64,000 bases of DNA from Bin87 sp965203985 (GCA_965203985.1 CBDBDS010000006.1:62001-126000), one strand, 5' to 3'. Positions 48,068 through 55,562 are shown, counted from the stretch's first letter. The notes: generated by a model not told the origin, from the sequence alone. Program-made: numbers and translations.

Positions 48068-49270
48068 TTGAACTTATTTGGTTGGAACTCCCCCTTTCGC
48101 AACCCCCGCCAACTGATCATGGCCGGCGGCTTTTGCGTCGCCGTAGCGACGGTCGTGCTCGCGATATTGCTCTCGATGATGTTCTGGGAATGGTTGAGCG
48201 GCGGAGAATCAGGCAGCACAACGATACGCAACATCGCCTTGGTTGCTGCGGGCCTGATTGCGTTGCCGTTGGCAATATGGCGTGGGATTGTGGCGAACCG
48301 CCAAGCGAACACCGCGCAACAGGGCCTGCTGAATGAGCGTTACCAGAAGGGAGCCGAGATGCTGGGCAGCGAAGTTCTCTCGGTCAGACTGGGAGGGATC
48401 TACGCGCTGCGGCGTCTCGCCGAAGAGTGGCCTGATCAATACCACATCCAAATAATGCGCCTGTTCTGCGCTTTCGTGCGCCTTCCCACCAGGGATCAGA
48501 GCCTTGTACCTGGGCCGGCGGCGACTGAGCCGGGCACTCTGTTGGGAATTCGTCAGGATGTTGAGGCCGTCATGCAGATGATTGGCTCCCGGGATAAATC
48601 ACGAGTTACGGTGGAGCAAATAGGTGGCTTCAGGCTGGACTTGAGAGGCGCCAACCTTTCTGCGGCAGAGTTCCTGGACGCCGACCTGTCTGGTGCCCTG
48701 TTCCACAACTCGAACCTATCTGGCGCCAACTTTGCGAATACGGATCTTGCGGATTCCTTCCTGTCCTGCTCTGACCTCTCACAGGCCCAATTTCATAACG
48801 TAAGCTTCACAAGAACGCGCCTCTGGTCAGCCGACCTGTCGGGCGCATTGCTCCAAGACGCGGACTTGCCCGGGACAAATTTCCATAACGCCAACCTGTC
48901 GGGCACGAATCTACTGGGAGCCAATCTATCCGGGGCGATCTTTCAGGATGCAAGAGCATCGGGCGGGTTGCTTGAACGAGCAAACCTCTCTGGGGCAGGT
49001 TTCCTGAGGGCAGACTTGTCTGGCGCGCGGCTTGTCATGGCCGATATGTCTGGGGCGCATTTTTTGGAAGCGGACTTGACCGGTGCGAACGTTGCCAAGG
49101 CGAACCTGTCAGGCGTCGCGTTTTCTGTCGGCGGCAAGCAAACGGCGAAGGGTTTGACCCAAGCCCAACTTGATGATGCCTGTGCCGACCCGGACAATCC
49201 TCCCGAACTGGCTGGTGTCCTTGACGCAGGGAGTGGCGAACCCCTCGTCTGGCGCGGGATAGGATGTTGA
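48068..49270 (+). CDS. Membrane-anchored pentapeptide-repeat protein
   Basis: The 400 residues from a TTG at 48068 start with two transmembrane segments (about 15-40 and 52-70). A helical linker and then about 30 pentapeptide repeats follow (residues about 190-355; A(D/N)LSGA and F-x-x-A-(D/N)-L units). Such repeats form a right-handed quadrilateral helix. Similar membrane-linked proteins exist widely; the function is usually unknown. The end overlaps the next ATG by seven bases, so the pair is translationally coupled. Confidence 0.8.
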   Translation: MNLFGWNSPFRNPRQLIMAGGFCVAVATVVLAILLSMMFWEWLSGGESGSTTIRNIALVAAGLIALPLAIWRGIVANRQANTAQQGLLNERYQKGAEMLGSEVLSVRLGGIYALRRLAEEWPDQYHIQIMRLFCAFVRLPTRDQSLVPGPAATEPGTLLGIRQDVEAVMQMIGSRDKSRVTVEQIGGFRLDLRGANLSAAEFLDADLSGALFHNSNLSGANFANTDLADSFLSCSDLSQAQFHNVSFTRTRLWSADLSGALLQDADLPGTNFHNANLSGTNLLGANLSGAIFQDARASGGLLERANLSGAGFLRADLSGARLVMADMSGAHFLEADLTGANVAKANLSGVAFSVGGKQTAKGLTQAQLDDACADPDNPPELAGVLDAGSGEPLVWRGIGC

Positions 49271-49830
49271 GCGCCATGCGACTGCCGGCAACGCAACCCG
49301 TGAACGATCCGGCCGGACTGTGGGCACTGCAACTGGAGCTATTGGCGATGGCGGAGTCTCTGCTGGGGCCTCGCGATGCCTCGAAAAAGATCTACCAGCC
49401 GCAGTTCACCCGCGATGGTCCTCAACTCCGAAACACCCCCGACCTGGACGGCGCCCACGTGGAATTGAGCCGGAACGGACAACGCTACTGGCCAACGGTG
49501 GTCTTCGAGATGTCCCACGAGACGGTTCACCTGCTCAATCCCATTCCCGGCAACACGAACAATCTCGAGGAAGGAGTTGCCGTCGCATTTTCGCTGTATG
49601 TCCAACCGTCCTACGGGATCAGCATACCGGTGGCAATGCCGTCATATCTGTACGCGCTGCGGCTGGTCCAGGCGCTGCCAGGGAACCCTCTGGCGGCCGC
49701 GGCGCACGTGCGCCGCCAAGTAGCGTCCCTCAGCGCCGCCACGCCGCAAAGCCTGGCAGAACTGTTTCCTGAGGTCGACGGAAGCGTTCTGGCCAATCTG
49801 GCAAGTGGGTTTGTCAGAGGCGCAGTCTGA
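49264..49830 (+). CDS. HExxH-motif protein (possible small metallopeptidase)
   Basis: This 188-residue protein has FEMSHETVHLLNP at about residues 81-93, a HExxH zinc-binding motif, followed by NNLEEGVAVAF at about 99-109. The latter Glu could be the third ligand, as in small gluzincin-like peptidases. There is no signal peptide. It overlaps the pentapeptide-repeat gene by seven bases. Substrate unknown; a peptidase activity is inferred only from the motif. Confidence 0.55.
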   Translation: MLSAMRLPATQPVNDPAGLWALQLELLAMAESLLGPRDASKKIYQPQFTRDGPQLRNTPDLDGAHVELSRNGQRYWPTVVFEMSHETVHLLNPIPGNTNNLEEGVAVAFSLYVQPSYGISIPVAMPSYLYALRLVQALPGNPLAAAAHVRRQVASLSAATPQSLAELFPEVDGSVLANLASGFVRGAV

Positions 49831-50088
49831 CGAGTCATGACCGAAGCTTGCAGTCCGCGTTCCAGGGCTCACTGGGAAGGCAGACGGCGACGAATGGCAC
49901 CGTGGATATGGGAACCCTGCGCAAGGGCGTTCGTACTCTGGACGTCTGCGGCATGCTGGGCTGGTGTGGCTTCGAGAAACGCCGGTGCGAGGGCCGCGGG
50001 AACGGAAGCTGATTTACAATCTGAACTACAGAGGACATCGGGAGTGGGAGAGTAGCATACCAGGCACTATGGGCAGGGAGGCGAAGCG

Positions 50089-50493
50089 ATGGGCGACCGA
50101 CCGACGATAACCTGCCGTCTGGCGTTTGTGGTTCCGTCGGAGGGAGACGCGTCGGGGGATGAGGAAGGCGGCGTGGAGTTGCGGGACGTCCTTTGCTACG
50201 TGACCGACGATGCGAGCCTGGTGGTGCATCGGAATGGAGACGACCCGAGCGTCTACGGTTTGTCCCACGCGCCCACCGGCCGGTCGATACCGACGGAGGC
50301 GACCGGATCGCCGGATCCGCTGATCGAGCTGGCCAACAGATTGGCCCGGATGACGGACTGGGCGGGGTTGAGCGCCACCACGGGGATCGACGAGTTGTCT
50401 CCCCGGGTCAGGAGGCGGATCCTGGCGGAGCTGGACCGGTTCAACCGCCGGCTGCGGCTGCAGTCGGGGGCATCCACTCCGCCACGGGAATAG
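50089..50493 (+). CDS. Hypothetical protein of 134 residues
   Basis: GGGAGG precedes the ATG at a good distance. The protein is soluble, acidic in the N-terminal half (VVPSEGDASGDEEGG) with a helical, basic C-terminus (LSPRVRRRILAELDRFNRRLR). No family recognised. The 250 bases before it show nothing clear. An IS1380 remnant follows. Confidence 0.5.
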   Translation: MGDRPTITCRLAFVVPSEGDASGDEEGGVELRDVLCYVTDDASLVVHRNGDDPSVYGLSHAPTGRSIPTEATGSPDPLIELANRLARMTDWAGLSATTGIDELSPRVRRRILAELDRFNRRLRLQSGASTPPRE

Positions 50494-50509
50494 CCTCAAT
50501 GATATTGAG

Positions 50510-50911
50510 CCGGCTCTGGTGCTGGCGGATGGTGATAGCCTCGCCGGTCCGCCTGTGGCGGGTAGTTGTGGCGCTGGGCGCCCGATTGACCAGTCCGAAG
50601 GTCTCGTCCGCCTGCTGCGGATGGAGTCCAGATCGATGGGCAACGGCTCGCCATCAGGTCCCGCCGGCACGCAACGCGTCGGCATCGTCAATGCAGTCTC
50701 CACCGGCCAGCGCCGAGGCTACCAACGTCAGCACCTTGTCGCCGGCATTGGCACGACCCGGCGCATCTCCCAGGTGGACGTGGCGATCCACCAGCTCGCC
50801 CAGCCCCAGGCGGTGGGCCAAGGTGATGGGCAAAAGCAGCCCCGCATTGGCCACCAGTCGCTGATCGTCAAAGGCAACGTGGATGCGCTCGGGCTGCTCG
50901 CGTGGTAGCAT
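50510..50911 (-). pseudogene. Internally deleted remnant of an IS1380-family transposase
   Basis: From an ATG at 50911 the frame matches the IS1380 N-terminus (VAFDDQRLVANAGLLLPITL ... LVDRHVHLGDAPGRANAGDK ... LVASALAGGDCIDDAD). After RAGGT it is interrupted, and about 40 bases on another frame gives PLPIDLDS, the strand with the first catalytic Asp of the DDE core. The intervening and following parts are missing. It is a dead fragment. Confidence 0.6.
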
Positions 50912-51102
50912 CCGATGGGTGCTCCTTGTCTCGGGTCGGTTTGGTGTTTCACAAACCATTATCCCCGAAGCCGGGAGCACTTTCTCACCCCGTCAACACG
51001 CCGACGCGCTCATCCTTTCGGTGGATTGGGGTTAATCGGTTGATTGAATAGACCAACAGCCCAAGAGCCGCTTGCAAAACGGGTTGACAGGTAGGCACTG
51101 AA

Positions 51103-51134
51103 AACCCCCGCCGGATTTTGCTCTGGCGGGGGTT
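51103..51134 (-). terminator. Intrinsic terminator of a small minus-strand operon
   Basis: A perfect 10-bp stem (AACCCCCGCC at 51103-51112 and GGCGGGGGTT at 51125-51134) with a 12-nt loop. On the minus strand it continues into TTTTCAG, a short U-run. It lies 18 bp after the stop of the 50-residue membrane protein gene, fitting the end of that operon. Confidence 0.75.
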
Positions 51135-51152
51135 ATTCGTGAACAGGCAGGC

Positions 51153-51305
51153 TCATTGCTTTAAGACCACGCCAAGAACCACTGCCGTTAGCCCAGACCA
51201 AACGGTAGCGTGGGCGACGAAATCGTTATTACCCCAGCCGAGCGCGGTCACTGCGAGCCCGATAATGCAGATAGCGGCCGAGCCGCCGAATATAGTTTGT
51301 ATCAT
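51153..51305 (-). CDS. 50-residue membrane protein
   Basis: The peptide runs from an ATG at 51305 to a TGA at 51155-51153. It contains two hydrophobic segments (IFGGSAAICIIGLAVTALGW and AVVLGVVL) joined by a short polar loop. A GAGG is placed five bases upstream of the start. It follows a 65-residue gene on the same strand by 29 bp and is closed by the terminator at 51103. Such tiny membrane proteins are common in phages and satellites. Confidence 0.6.
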   Translation of the reverse strand: MIQTIFGGSAAICIIGLAVTALGWGNNDFVAHATVWSGLTAVVLGVVLKQ

Positions 51306-51334
51306 GATGCCTCGTATGGTGGGGTTGAGCTTCT

Positions 51335-51532
51335 TCAGACGACAGTTGACACTTCTTCAGTATCCTCCTCGTTGCACCACCATGCGACGACTTCATCTGC
51401 AACGAAACGGCCAACTTCTTTGCCGCCGCGCTTGAAAATCAGCACATTGCGATGACTGTGGTCCGGGTTTTCGTCGGCGTTCACATGCATCACTCCGTCC
51501 GTGTCTTTCAGTTTGACGTAATACGTTGGCAT
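51335..51532 (-). CDS. 65-residue hypothetical protein, phage-like block
   Basis: The start at 51532 has GAGG eight bases before it. The protein reads MPTYYVKLKDTDGVMHVNAD, is acidic at both ends and contains a VGRFVADEVVAWW segment, suggesting a small beta-fold. A TATAAT box on the minus strand about 50 bp upstream (near 51578) may be its -10. It forms an operon with the 50-residue membrane protein. Confidence 0.5.
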   Translation of the reverse strand: MPTYYVKLKDTDGVMHVNADENPDHSHRNVLIFKRGGKEVGRFVADEVVAWWCNEEDTEEVSTVV

Positions 51533-51690
51533 GTATTGACCTCGCTGTTGTGCAAAAAATTCCGTTGACTCCATTATACCCCTTTGAAAATCGGCCTAAT
51601 GCGCCCGTTGGTTGGAACGGGGGTTCTGCCGTACAATGGCAGGCGGGAGGGTGCTACGATACGGCCTCCTCTGCGGAGGCCGAGATGGTA

Positions 51691-51948
51691 ATGTCTGAGA
51701 CTAGGATAGTGTTCGGGCTAGCCGACGTGATGCGGGTGCGATTACAGTGCCAAAATTGCGGGAACGAGACGGTGGTGCGGGCAGATCGGCTTGAGCACTA
51801 TTATCCCAAAGAACGATGCCCGTTGTGCAATGCAGAATGGCTATCGCGGACGGCAGCGGATCGCGTCAAAGAGATGATCGACGTTTTCAAGTATTTGCGT
51901 ACCGAGAAGGTCGCGATTTTCATCGAGATCGACGCTCCGAAAGGTTAG
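51691..51948 (+). CDS. Small zinc-ribbon protein, phage-like block
   Basis: The 85 residues from the ATG at 51691 contain a CxxC pair (CQNC, about residue 20) and a second (CPLC, about 44), joined by a basic loop: a zinc ribbon. The C-terminus is helical (MIDVFKYLRTEKVAIFIE). A perfect 7-bp hairpin (GGCCTCC/GGAGGCC) lies just upstream in the leader, and TACAAT (near 51631) is a possible -10. It is divergent from the 65-residue gene. Function unknown. Confidence 0.6.
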   Translation: MSETRIVFGLADVMRVRLQCQNCGNETVVRADRLEHYYPKERCPLCNAEWLSRTAADRVKEMIDVFKYLRTEKVAIFIEIDAPKG

Positions 51949-51952
51949 CCCA

Positions 51953-52234
51953 ATGCCCTGGTTCGTTTACCAGCCCGATAAGAAGCTCGTCCACCAGGTA
52001 AGCGGCTGCGAAGATAGCCACCCGTCGCCGGTGAAGCAACGGACGTGGCCGCAGGTTGGGCATCAAACGTGGGACACACTCGACGAGGCGGTGAAGGTAG
52101 CGCGAGAGCTGCTGGACGCCGAGGCGCAGCCCTGCAGGTGGTGCCGGCGGCTATTCGATATTGGCCGAGGTATCAGCGACGATACGTGGCGCGATATGGT
52201 GGATCGCGTGCTTGGGCGGGACCGGTACGATTAG
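51953..52234 (+). CDS. Hypothetical protein with a CxxC pair
   Basis: This 93-residue protein follows the zinc-ribbon gene by four bases, so the two are probably co-transcribed. It has a Cys pair (CRWC, about 61-64), a single CEDSH earlier, and helical ends. No family recognised. Its stop overlaps the convergent nuclease-like gene by four bases, giving a very compact arrangement typical of phage-like elements. Confidence 0.5.
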   Translation: MPWFVYQPDKKLVHQVSGCEDSHPSPVKQRTWPQVGHQTWDTLDEAVKVARELLDAEAQPCRWCRRLFDIGRGISDDTWRDMVDRVLGRDRYD

Positions 52235-52635
52235 GTCAAACCGGGCATGTGCGAGAACACGATCTGGCCGTCGCGGTCGGTCCACCAGGTGAACACAGTG
52301 CAGTGGATGATGCCATATTTATTGAACAGTCGCCTAGCCTCGTTCTCATGGCCAGATGGTACGGCCATGTACCACACTTGGTACGCTTCGTCGTAAGCGA
52401 CCCACTGGGTTCTGGCCTGCGCATCGTTCACTGAACTATCAGTTTCGACCTCTGTAACCCATGCCGATGCCGGGTACGGTTCATTGGCAGCGATAACGTC
52501 GATGAAGTACCCGTTCCATGATTTGTTCTTCTCGCTGCCGGGATTGGTCCATGCGTATTTGCCGTGCTGGTGATAGATCATGCCGGCTGTTTTGACAACA
52601 GCATCGTGGAGAGACGGACGTAATTGGGTAGCCAT
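52231..52635 (-). CDS. Small nuclease-like protein (PD-(D/E)XK-like pattern)
   Basis: This 134-residue protein has a strong ribosome-binding site (AAGGAGG) before the ATG at 52635. The core reads FIDVIAANEPYPASAWVTEVE with later QWVAYDEAYQVWYMAVPSG. That resembles the D...E-x-E/K strand of restriction-type nucleases followed by a helix and a VP-containing strand, as in proteins handling plasmid or phage DNA ends. Assignment is tentative. It faces the structured RNA promoter. Confidence 0.45.
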   Translation of the reverse strand: MATQLRPSLHDAVVKTAGMIYHQHGKYAWTNPGSEKNKSWNGYFIDVIAANEPYPASAWVTEVETDSSVNDAQARTQWVAYDEAYQVWYMAVPSGHENEARRLFNKYGIIHCTVFTWWTDRDGQIVFSHMPGLT

Positions 52636-52710
52636 TCGGCCTCCTTGCCAAAGTCATTTATTCGGTCTTATCGACCGGTTCCATTTTACCATAACCCCGC
52701 CAAAACGCCG

Positions 52711-52739
52711 TTGACAGTCAGCGGCGGGGGCCATAACAT
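52711..52739 (+). promoter_or_regulatory. Sigma70 promoter of the structured RNA
   Basis: TTGACA at 52711-52716, a spacer of exactly 17 bases, and TAACAT at 52734-52739. The predicted start near 52746 falls at the first base of a perfect 11-bp RNA stem (52747), which independently supports both promoter and RNA. Confidence 0.8.
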
Positions 52740-52745
52740 CGTAGC

Positions 52746-53110
52746 CGCGACAGTCTCAGTCTCCGGGAACGGCGACGCGCCTTTCTGCTTTGCTGAGCAG
52801 GGGGCGAAGGATACGAACAACTCATGCGAGTTGGCACATTTCGTGCCTCCTTGCGGTGTTCGTATCCGGGATTAGGAGACTGTCGCAGGTAGCCAAGTTC
52901 CGTGTGGCCGCAAGGGGGTTCCACACCAATGCTGCCTTAGCACCGGATCAATGAGGTGCGCCCCGCCAGCGGGAACTGACAGGGCGCGTCTGGCAAGTCC
53001 TCGTGGGGAGGACAGAGCCAGAGGGTGCTAGACCCGCCGGTAATCGTACCAGCGTTTCCTTCTGTCGCAACTGTTTGACCTCCCTGCCGGAGTTGCCGGT
53101 TGAGGGAGGT
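52746..53110 (+). ncRNA. Candidate large structured RNA (about 365 nt), possibly a leader or riboswitch-like element
   Basis: Perfect stems: A 52747-52757/52876-52886 (11 bp) encloses B 52809-52818/52858-52867 (10 bp). B encloses two hairpins, 52819-52832 and 52833-52847. A further hairpin, 52785-52800, sits between A and B. D 52902-52907/52921-52926. E 52938-52944/53024-53030 encloses F 52958-52963/52982-52987 and G 52989-52994/53017-53022, and G encloses 52997-53002/53008-53013. No protein-like frame explains the region. The RNA runs from its own promoter to a hairpin covering the next gene's ribosome-binding site. It does not match RNase P RNA, tmRNA, 6S RNA or the common riboswitches I know. 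It may be an undescribed element of this phage-like block. Confidence 0.75.
53078..53110 (+). promoter_or_regulatory. Hairpin sequestering the lipoprotein ribosome-binding site
   Basis: ACCTCCCT at 53078-53085 pairs perfectly with AGGGAGGT at 53103-53110, with an inner CCGG/CCGG pair. The right arm is the ribosome-binding site of the gene starting at 53117, so the left arm is an exact anti-Shine-Dalgarno. With only TTTGCGC after it, it looks more like a translation switch than a terminator. Confidence 0.75.
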
Positions 53111-53116
53111 TTGCGC

Positions 53117-53518
53117 ATGTTTAGAGGGCGTGATTTCGCCTGGGTTTTGGTCGTTGCCGCTATCGCCGTGGGCGTTCTCAGTTGCGGAACAGCCGATCCG
53201 CCTCAAGTGTTAGACCTGATAGATCTGGATACGGCGCAGCGCAACGTCTCGGATTGCCAGGAAGTCCATCCGAGCGAGGAGTGGATTAATGAAATATCCG
53301 CGATACCGAAGCGGGTCGAGGTCGTGCCGGAGTCCGTTGAGGACGTTGAAATTCTACTATCCGGCAATGCCAACCTTATGTTCGTGCGGATGACTTGGAA
53401 AGCTGAGAACCGCTATGGAGGTACCTCGAAGCGCGAAATCTCCAACGGTGGGAAGTTGGCGATCTCCGATGACTGTTCGTTCTCGCTCAGGGATGGAAGA
53501 GGCTGGTCATCATCGTAA
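53117..53518 (+). CDS. Small predicted lipoprotein downstream of the structured RNA
   Basis: The 133 residues from the ATG at 53117 follow GGGAGG by seven bases. The signal peptide FAWVLVVAAIAVGVLSC ends in a lipobox-like Cys at about residue 23. The mature part is acidic with an IgG-like beta rhythm (VEVVPESVEDVEILLSGNAN ... LMFVRMTWKAENRYGG). A lipoprotein in a phage-like block could alter the host surface (for example exclusion), but this is inference. Its translation appears to be controlled by the upstream hairpin. Confidence 0.65.
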   Translation: MFRGRDFAWVLVVAAIAVGVLSCGTADPPQVLDLIDLDTAQRNVSDCQEVHPSEEWINEISAIPKRVEVVPESVEDVEILLSGNANLMFVRMTWKAENRYGGTSKREISNGGKLAISDDCSFSLRDGRGWSSS

Positions 53519-53519
53519 A

Positions 53520-53538
53520 CTCCGTCAAGCTGACGGAG
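53520..53538 (+). terminator. Short hairpin after the lipoprotein gene
   Basis: CTCCGTCA at 53520-53527 pairs with TGACGGAG at 53531-53538 around a 3-nt loop, immediately after the TAA at 53516-53518. There is only a weak T-rich tail (CTTCACG). It could be a terminator or belong to the end of the neighbouring transposon. Confidence 0.5.
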
Positions 53539-53540
53539 CT

Positions 53541-54820
53541 TCACGCCGCCCGCGCCGTCCAGTTGGCAACAGGCATCCCAACCGACATCTCGCGCACACC
53601 GGCATAGTCACCGTCGAGCAGGTGGGCCAGCATCGTTGCCGTGTAGGTCAGCAGAGACAACCCGACGTGCAGCCGAACCTTCGCCATGCCCAGGTAGCAG
53701 TGCGTATCGAGCAGGCGGCTGCGTTTTAGTGAGCCGAACATCCTCTCAACTTGCGTCCGCCGTTTGTAGAGTCGCTTCCACCGGCGGCTAGCGCGAGGCA
53801 GTCGGCCCACGCGCCGTAGCAGATCCCCGTTCCAGCCCTCGTAGTGTTCCTGCTGGCAGTTCTGCCCCAGCCACGGCTTGTCTCCCTTGAGCTGGCAACC
53901 GTCAGCGGGACACCGGAATAAGTGGCCCTTACCGCGTTCCGTGCGAACGTACTCCATCGGCTGCCCGCCTAGACAACGGGGCTGGCCGCTGGCAGTGTAC
54001 TAACCGTTCTTGTTGGTGTCACGCACGTCGATTACGGCGAAGATGCGGCGGTGGTCGAGGTCCTTGAAGTTGCTCAGGGCGTCGTATCCCCTGTCGCCCA
54101 CGACGTAGCGCACAGGCAACGCGGGATGATCCTCTGCGATTTGGTCCATGAGACCGGGCAACATGGGACTGTCGTTTTTGTTGGCGGGCAGCACGTCCCA
54201 CGCTAACGGCGTGCCGTAGTAGGCATCGCAGACCGCGTGGAGTTTGTACCCGTAGAACAACTCCTTGCCGTCAACGGCCAGTTTCGCCGTCCGGTGGCCC
54301 CATTTGGCATCGGGGTCGGCCTTGGTCTTCCCTTTACCATTCCCCATGCCTCAACGTCGCTGCTGTCGATGGCTGCCATGCTGCCCGGCGTCGGCGCGTC
54401 CTCCGGCAACTGGCCGTCCTCCCGTAACTCCGTCAACTTGACGGTCACGGCATCGGCGAGGTCGGCAATGGCGGCGTCAACCAAATCCTGATGCTCCGCC
54501 AGTCGAGCGTAGAACCGGGAAAACGTGCCCTCGTGCGGCACGGTTTCTCTGAAACCACAGACCCGCCTGAGAAGGCGGGACGCTTTGAGTTGGGCTATGA
54601 GGTCGCGGGTGTACGGTAAGCGCAGCAGATACCGGGTGAGCGTTGCCCGCCACATGACTTCCGGGGCGTAACCGGGCCGTCCGGTCCAGCGGTAGTCGTT
54701 CAGCGCGGCGATCAGTTCGTCGTGGTGCAGTTCGTTGAAGATGTCCCCTATTAGGCCAAAATCGGGAACATCTGTTCGTTCGGGTTGACGAGCCTCCGGC
54801 GGCGGTTTTATATTGAGCAT
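53541..54820 (-). pseudogene. IS5/IS1182-like DDE transposase, frameshifted and nonsense-mutated
   Basis: The first frame (54820 to about 54340) gives a DUF772-like N-terminus (YRWTGRPGYAPEVMWRATLT) and the first Asp (AAIDSSDVEAW). A single G missing from a run near 54350 moves the rest to another frame with VVGDRGYD (second Asp). A TAG at 54002-54000 then interrupts, and the same frame continues with QVERMFGSLK (the Glu) to 53541. Both lesions make it inactive. Clear terminal repeats were not found. Confidence 0.75.
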
Positions 54821-54959
54821 GACCGTGCTCCGTGCAAGTGGTGAGCGGTCTGCCGCTAACGAGATTAGGCCCTCGTTGGCGGCGTTATTTTATGTTGACA
54901 CGATTGTAAGACCTCGCTCAGGGGCGGGGCAACGGGTGTGCGCCGGGATCACGAAAAAT

Positions 54960-54997
54960 GGCCGGTTTTGGGACTGATTTATGCCCCAAAACCGGCC
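54960..54997 (-). terminator. Intrinsic terminator of the minus-strand small gene
   Basis: A 13-bp perfect stem (GGCCGGTTTTGGG at 54960-54972, complement at 54985-54997) with a 12-nt loop. Read on the minus strand it is followed by ATTTTTCG. It lies 48 bp downstream of the stop of the 71-residue gene at 55045-55260. Confidence 0.75.
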
Positions 54998-55044
54998 AAA
55001 CTTGTGACCAGTGGTGGTGGAGAGTTGACCCCGGAAATTGGGCT

Positions 55045-55260
55045 CTACGCTGCCTCTTGAATGCTCACGATGTGAGTGACGTTGTAAACCGCCGTCGGGT
55101 TGGACATGAGGATCATTCCGTCGCCGCCTCGAATTACCTCAGCGGCGTTTGCAAGGAATTCTGTCGCCCCTTGTTCGGCCCTGTGCCTATCTTCGTATCG
55201 TGTGCTGTGCTTTTGCGTTGATCCGTCAACTGTACGGATTATCCAGGTTATAGTGGTCAT
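55045..55260 (-). CDS. 71-residue hypothetical protein, phage-like block
   Basis: The start at 55260 has GGGAGG seven bases upstream. The product reads MTTITWIIRTVDGSTQKHS and is helical in the middle (EDRHRAEQGATEFLANAAEV), with a beta end (TAVYNVTHIVSIQEA). No family recognised. Its own terminator is at 54960. Size and layout match the small genes at 51335 and 51691. Confidence 0.55.
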   Translation of the reverse strand: MTTITWIIRTVDGSTQKHSTRYEDRHRAEQGATEFLANAAEVIRGGDGMILMSNPTAVYNVTHIVSIQEAA

Positions 55261-55336
55261 ATTATGCCTCCCTTGGCTGTATTTGGACTGCCGAAAAAAC
55301 TCCGTCATTTTGTGCTGACACGACCTGACGCAGCCG

Positions 55337-55365
55337 TTGACGGACTTTTGGTCGATGGGTAAAAT
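55337..55365 (+). promoter_or_regulatory. Plus-strand sigma70 promoter beside the tRNA
   Basis: TTGACG at 55337-55342, a 17-base spacer, TAAAAT at 55360-55365. Predicted start near 55372. The resulting RNA would run antisense through the tRNA to the hairpin at 55500-55530. A palindrome (55381-55399, centred on GTCTAGAC) lies in its 5' part. Confidence 0.6.
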
Positions 55366-55414
55366 AGCAGTGCAAAGGTCAATCGGGTCTAGACCGATTT
55401 AGCCGGTTGCGTAG

Positions 55415-55492
55415 TGGAACCCCCGGCCGGACTCGAACCGGCGACCGTCGCTTCGCAAAAACGCTGCTCTGTTCCAACTGAGCTACGGGGGC
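55415..55492 (-). tRNA. tRNA with encoded CCA, probably Ala(UGC), degenerate anticodon stem
   Basis: Read on the minus strand the acceptor stem GCCCCCG pairs with CGGGGGT, followed by discriminator T and CCA. The D arm is GCTC...GAGC, and the T arm is GCCGG TTCGAGT CCGGC. The anticodon loop reads TTTGCGA, giving UGC (Ala) if the stem is GCGTT/AGCGA, which has one mismatch and a wobble. The G37 and imperfect stem are unusual, so isotype is uncertain. A minus-strand promoter lies just upstream. Confidence 0.7.
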
Positions 55493-55499
55493 ATTCACT

Positions 55500-55530
55500 A
55501 ACCGCCTGGGAGTACCAGTCCCAGGCGGTT
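55500..55530 (+). terminator. Perfect 12-bp hairpin with T-rich tail
   Basis: AACCGCCTGGGA at 55500-55511 pairs with TCCCAGGCGGTT at 55519-55530, loop GTACCAG, then TTCATTTTAT on the plus strand. It would terminate the plus-strand RNA from 55372. The tail overlaps the -10 of the opposing tRNA promoter, and a tRNA transcript starting near 55527 would carry the same hairpin in its leader. Confidence 0.75.
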
Positions 55531-55533
55531 TTC

Positions 55534-55562
55534 ATTTTATCCCCGGCCCAACGTTGTGGCAA
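55534..55562 (-). promoter_or_regulatory. Minus-strand promoter for the tRNA
   Basis: On the minus strand TTGCCA (55562-55557), a 17-base spacer and TAAAAT (55539-55534). It precedes the tRNA by about 35 bases. It faces the plus-strand promoter at 55337. Confidence 0.55.

Noticed and set aside
52746..53110. RNase P RNA, tmRNA or group I/II intron as identity of the structured RNA
   Set aside because: The 5' end pairs internally rather than with the 3' end, the RNase P core (GAGGAAAGTCC) and tmRNA tRNA-like end are absent, and no intron core or splice context is visible.
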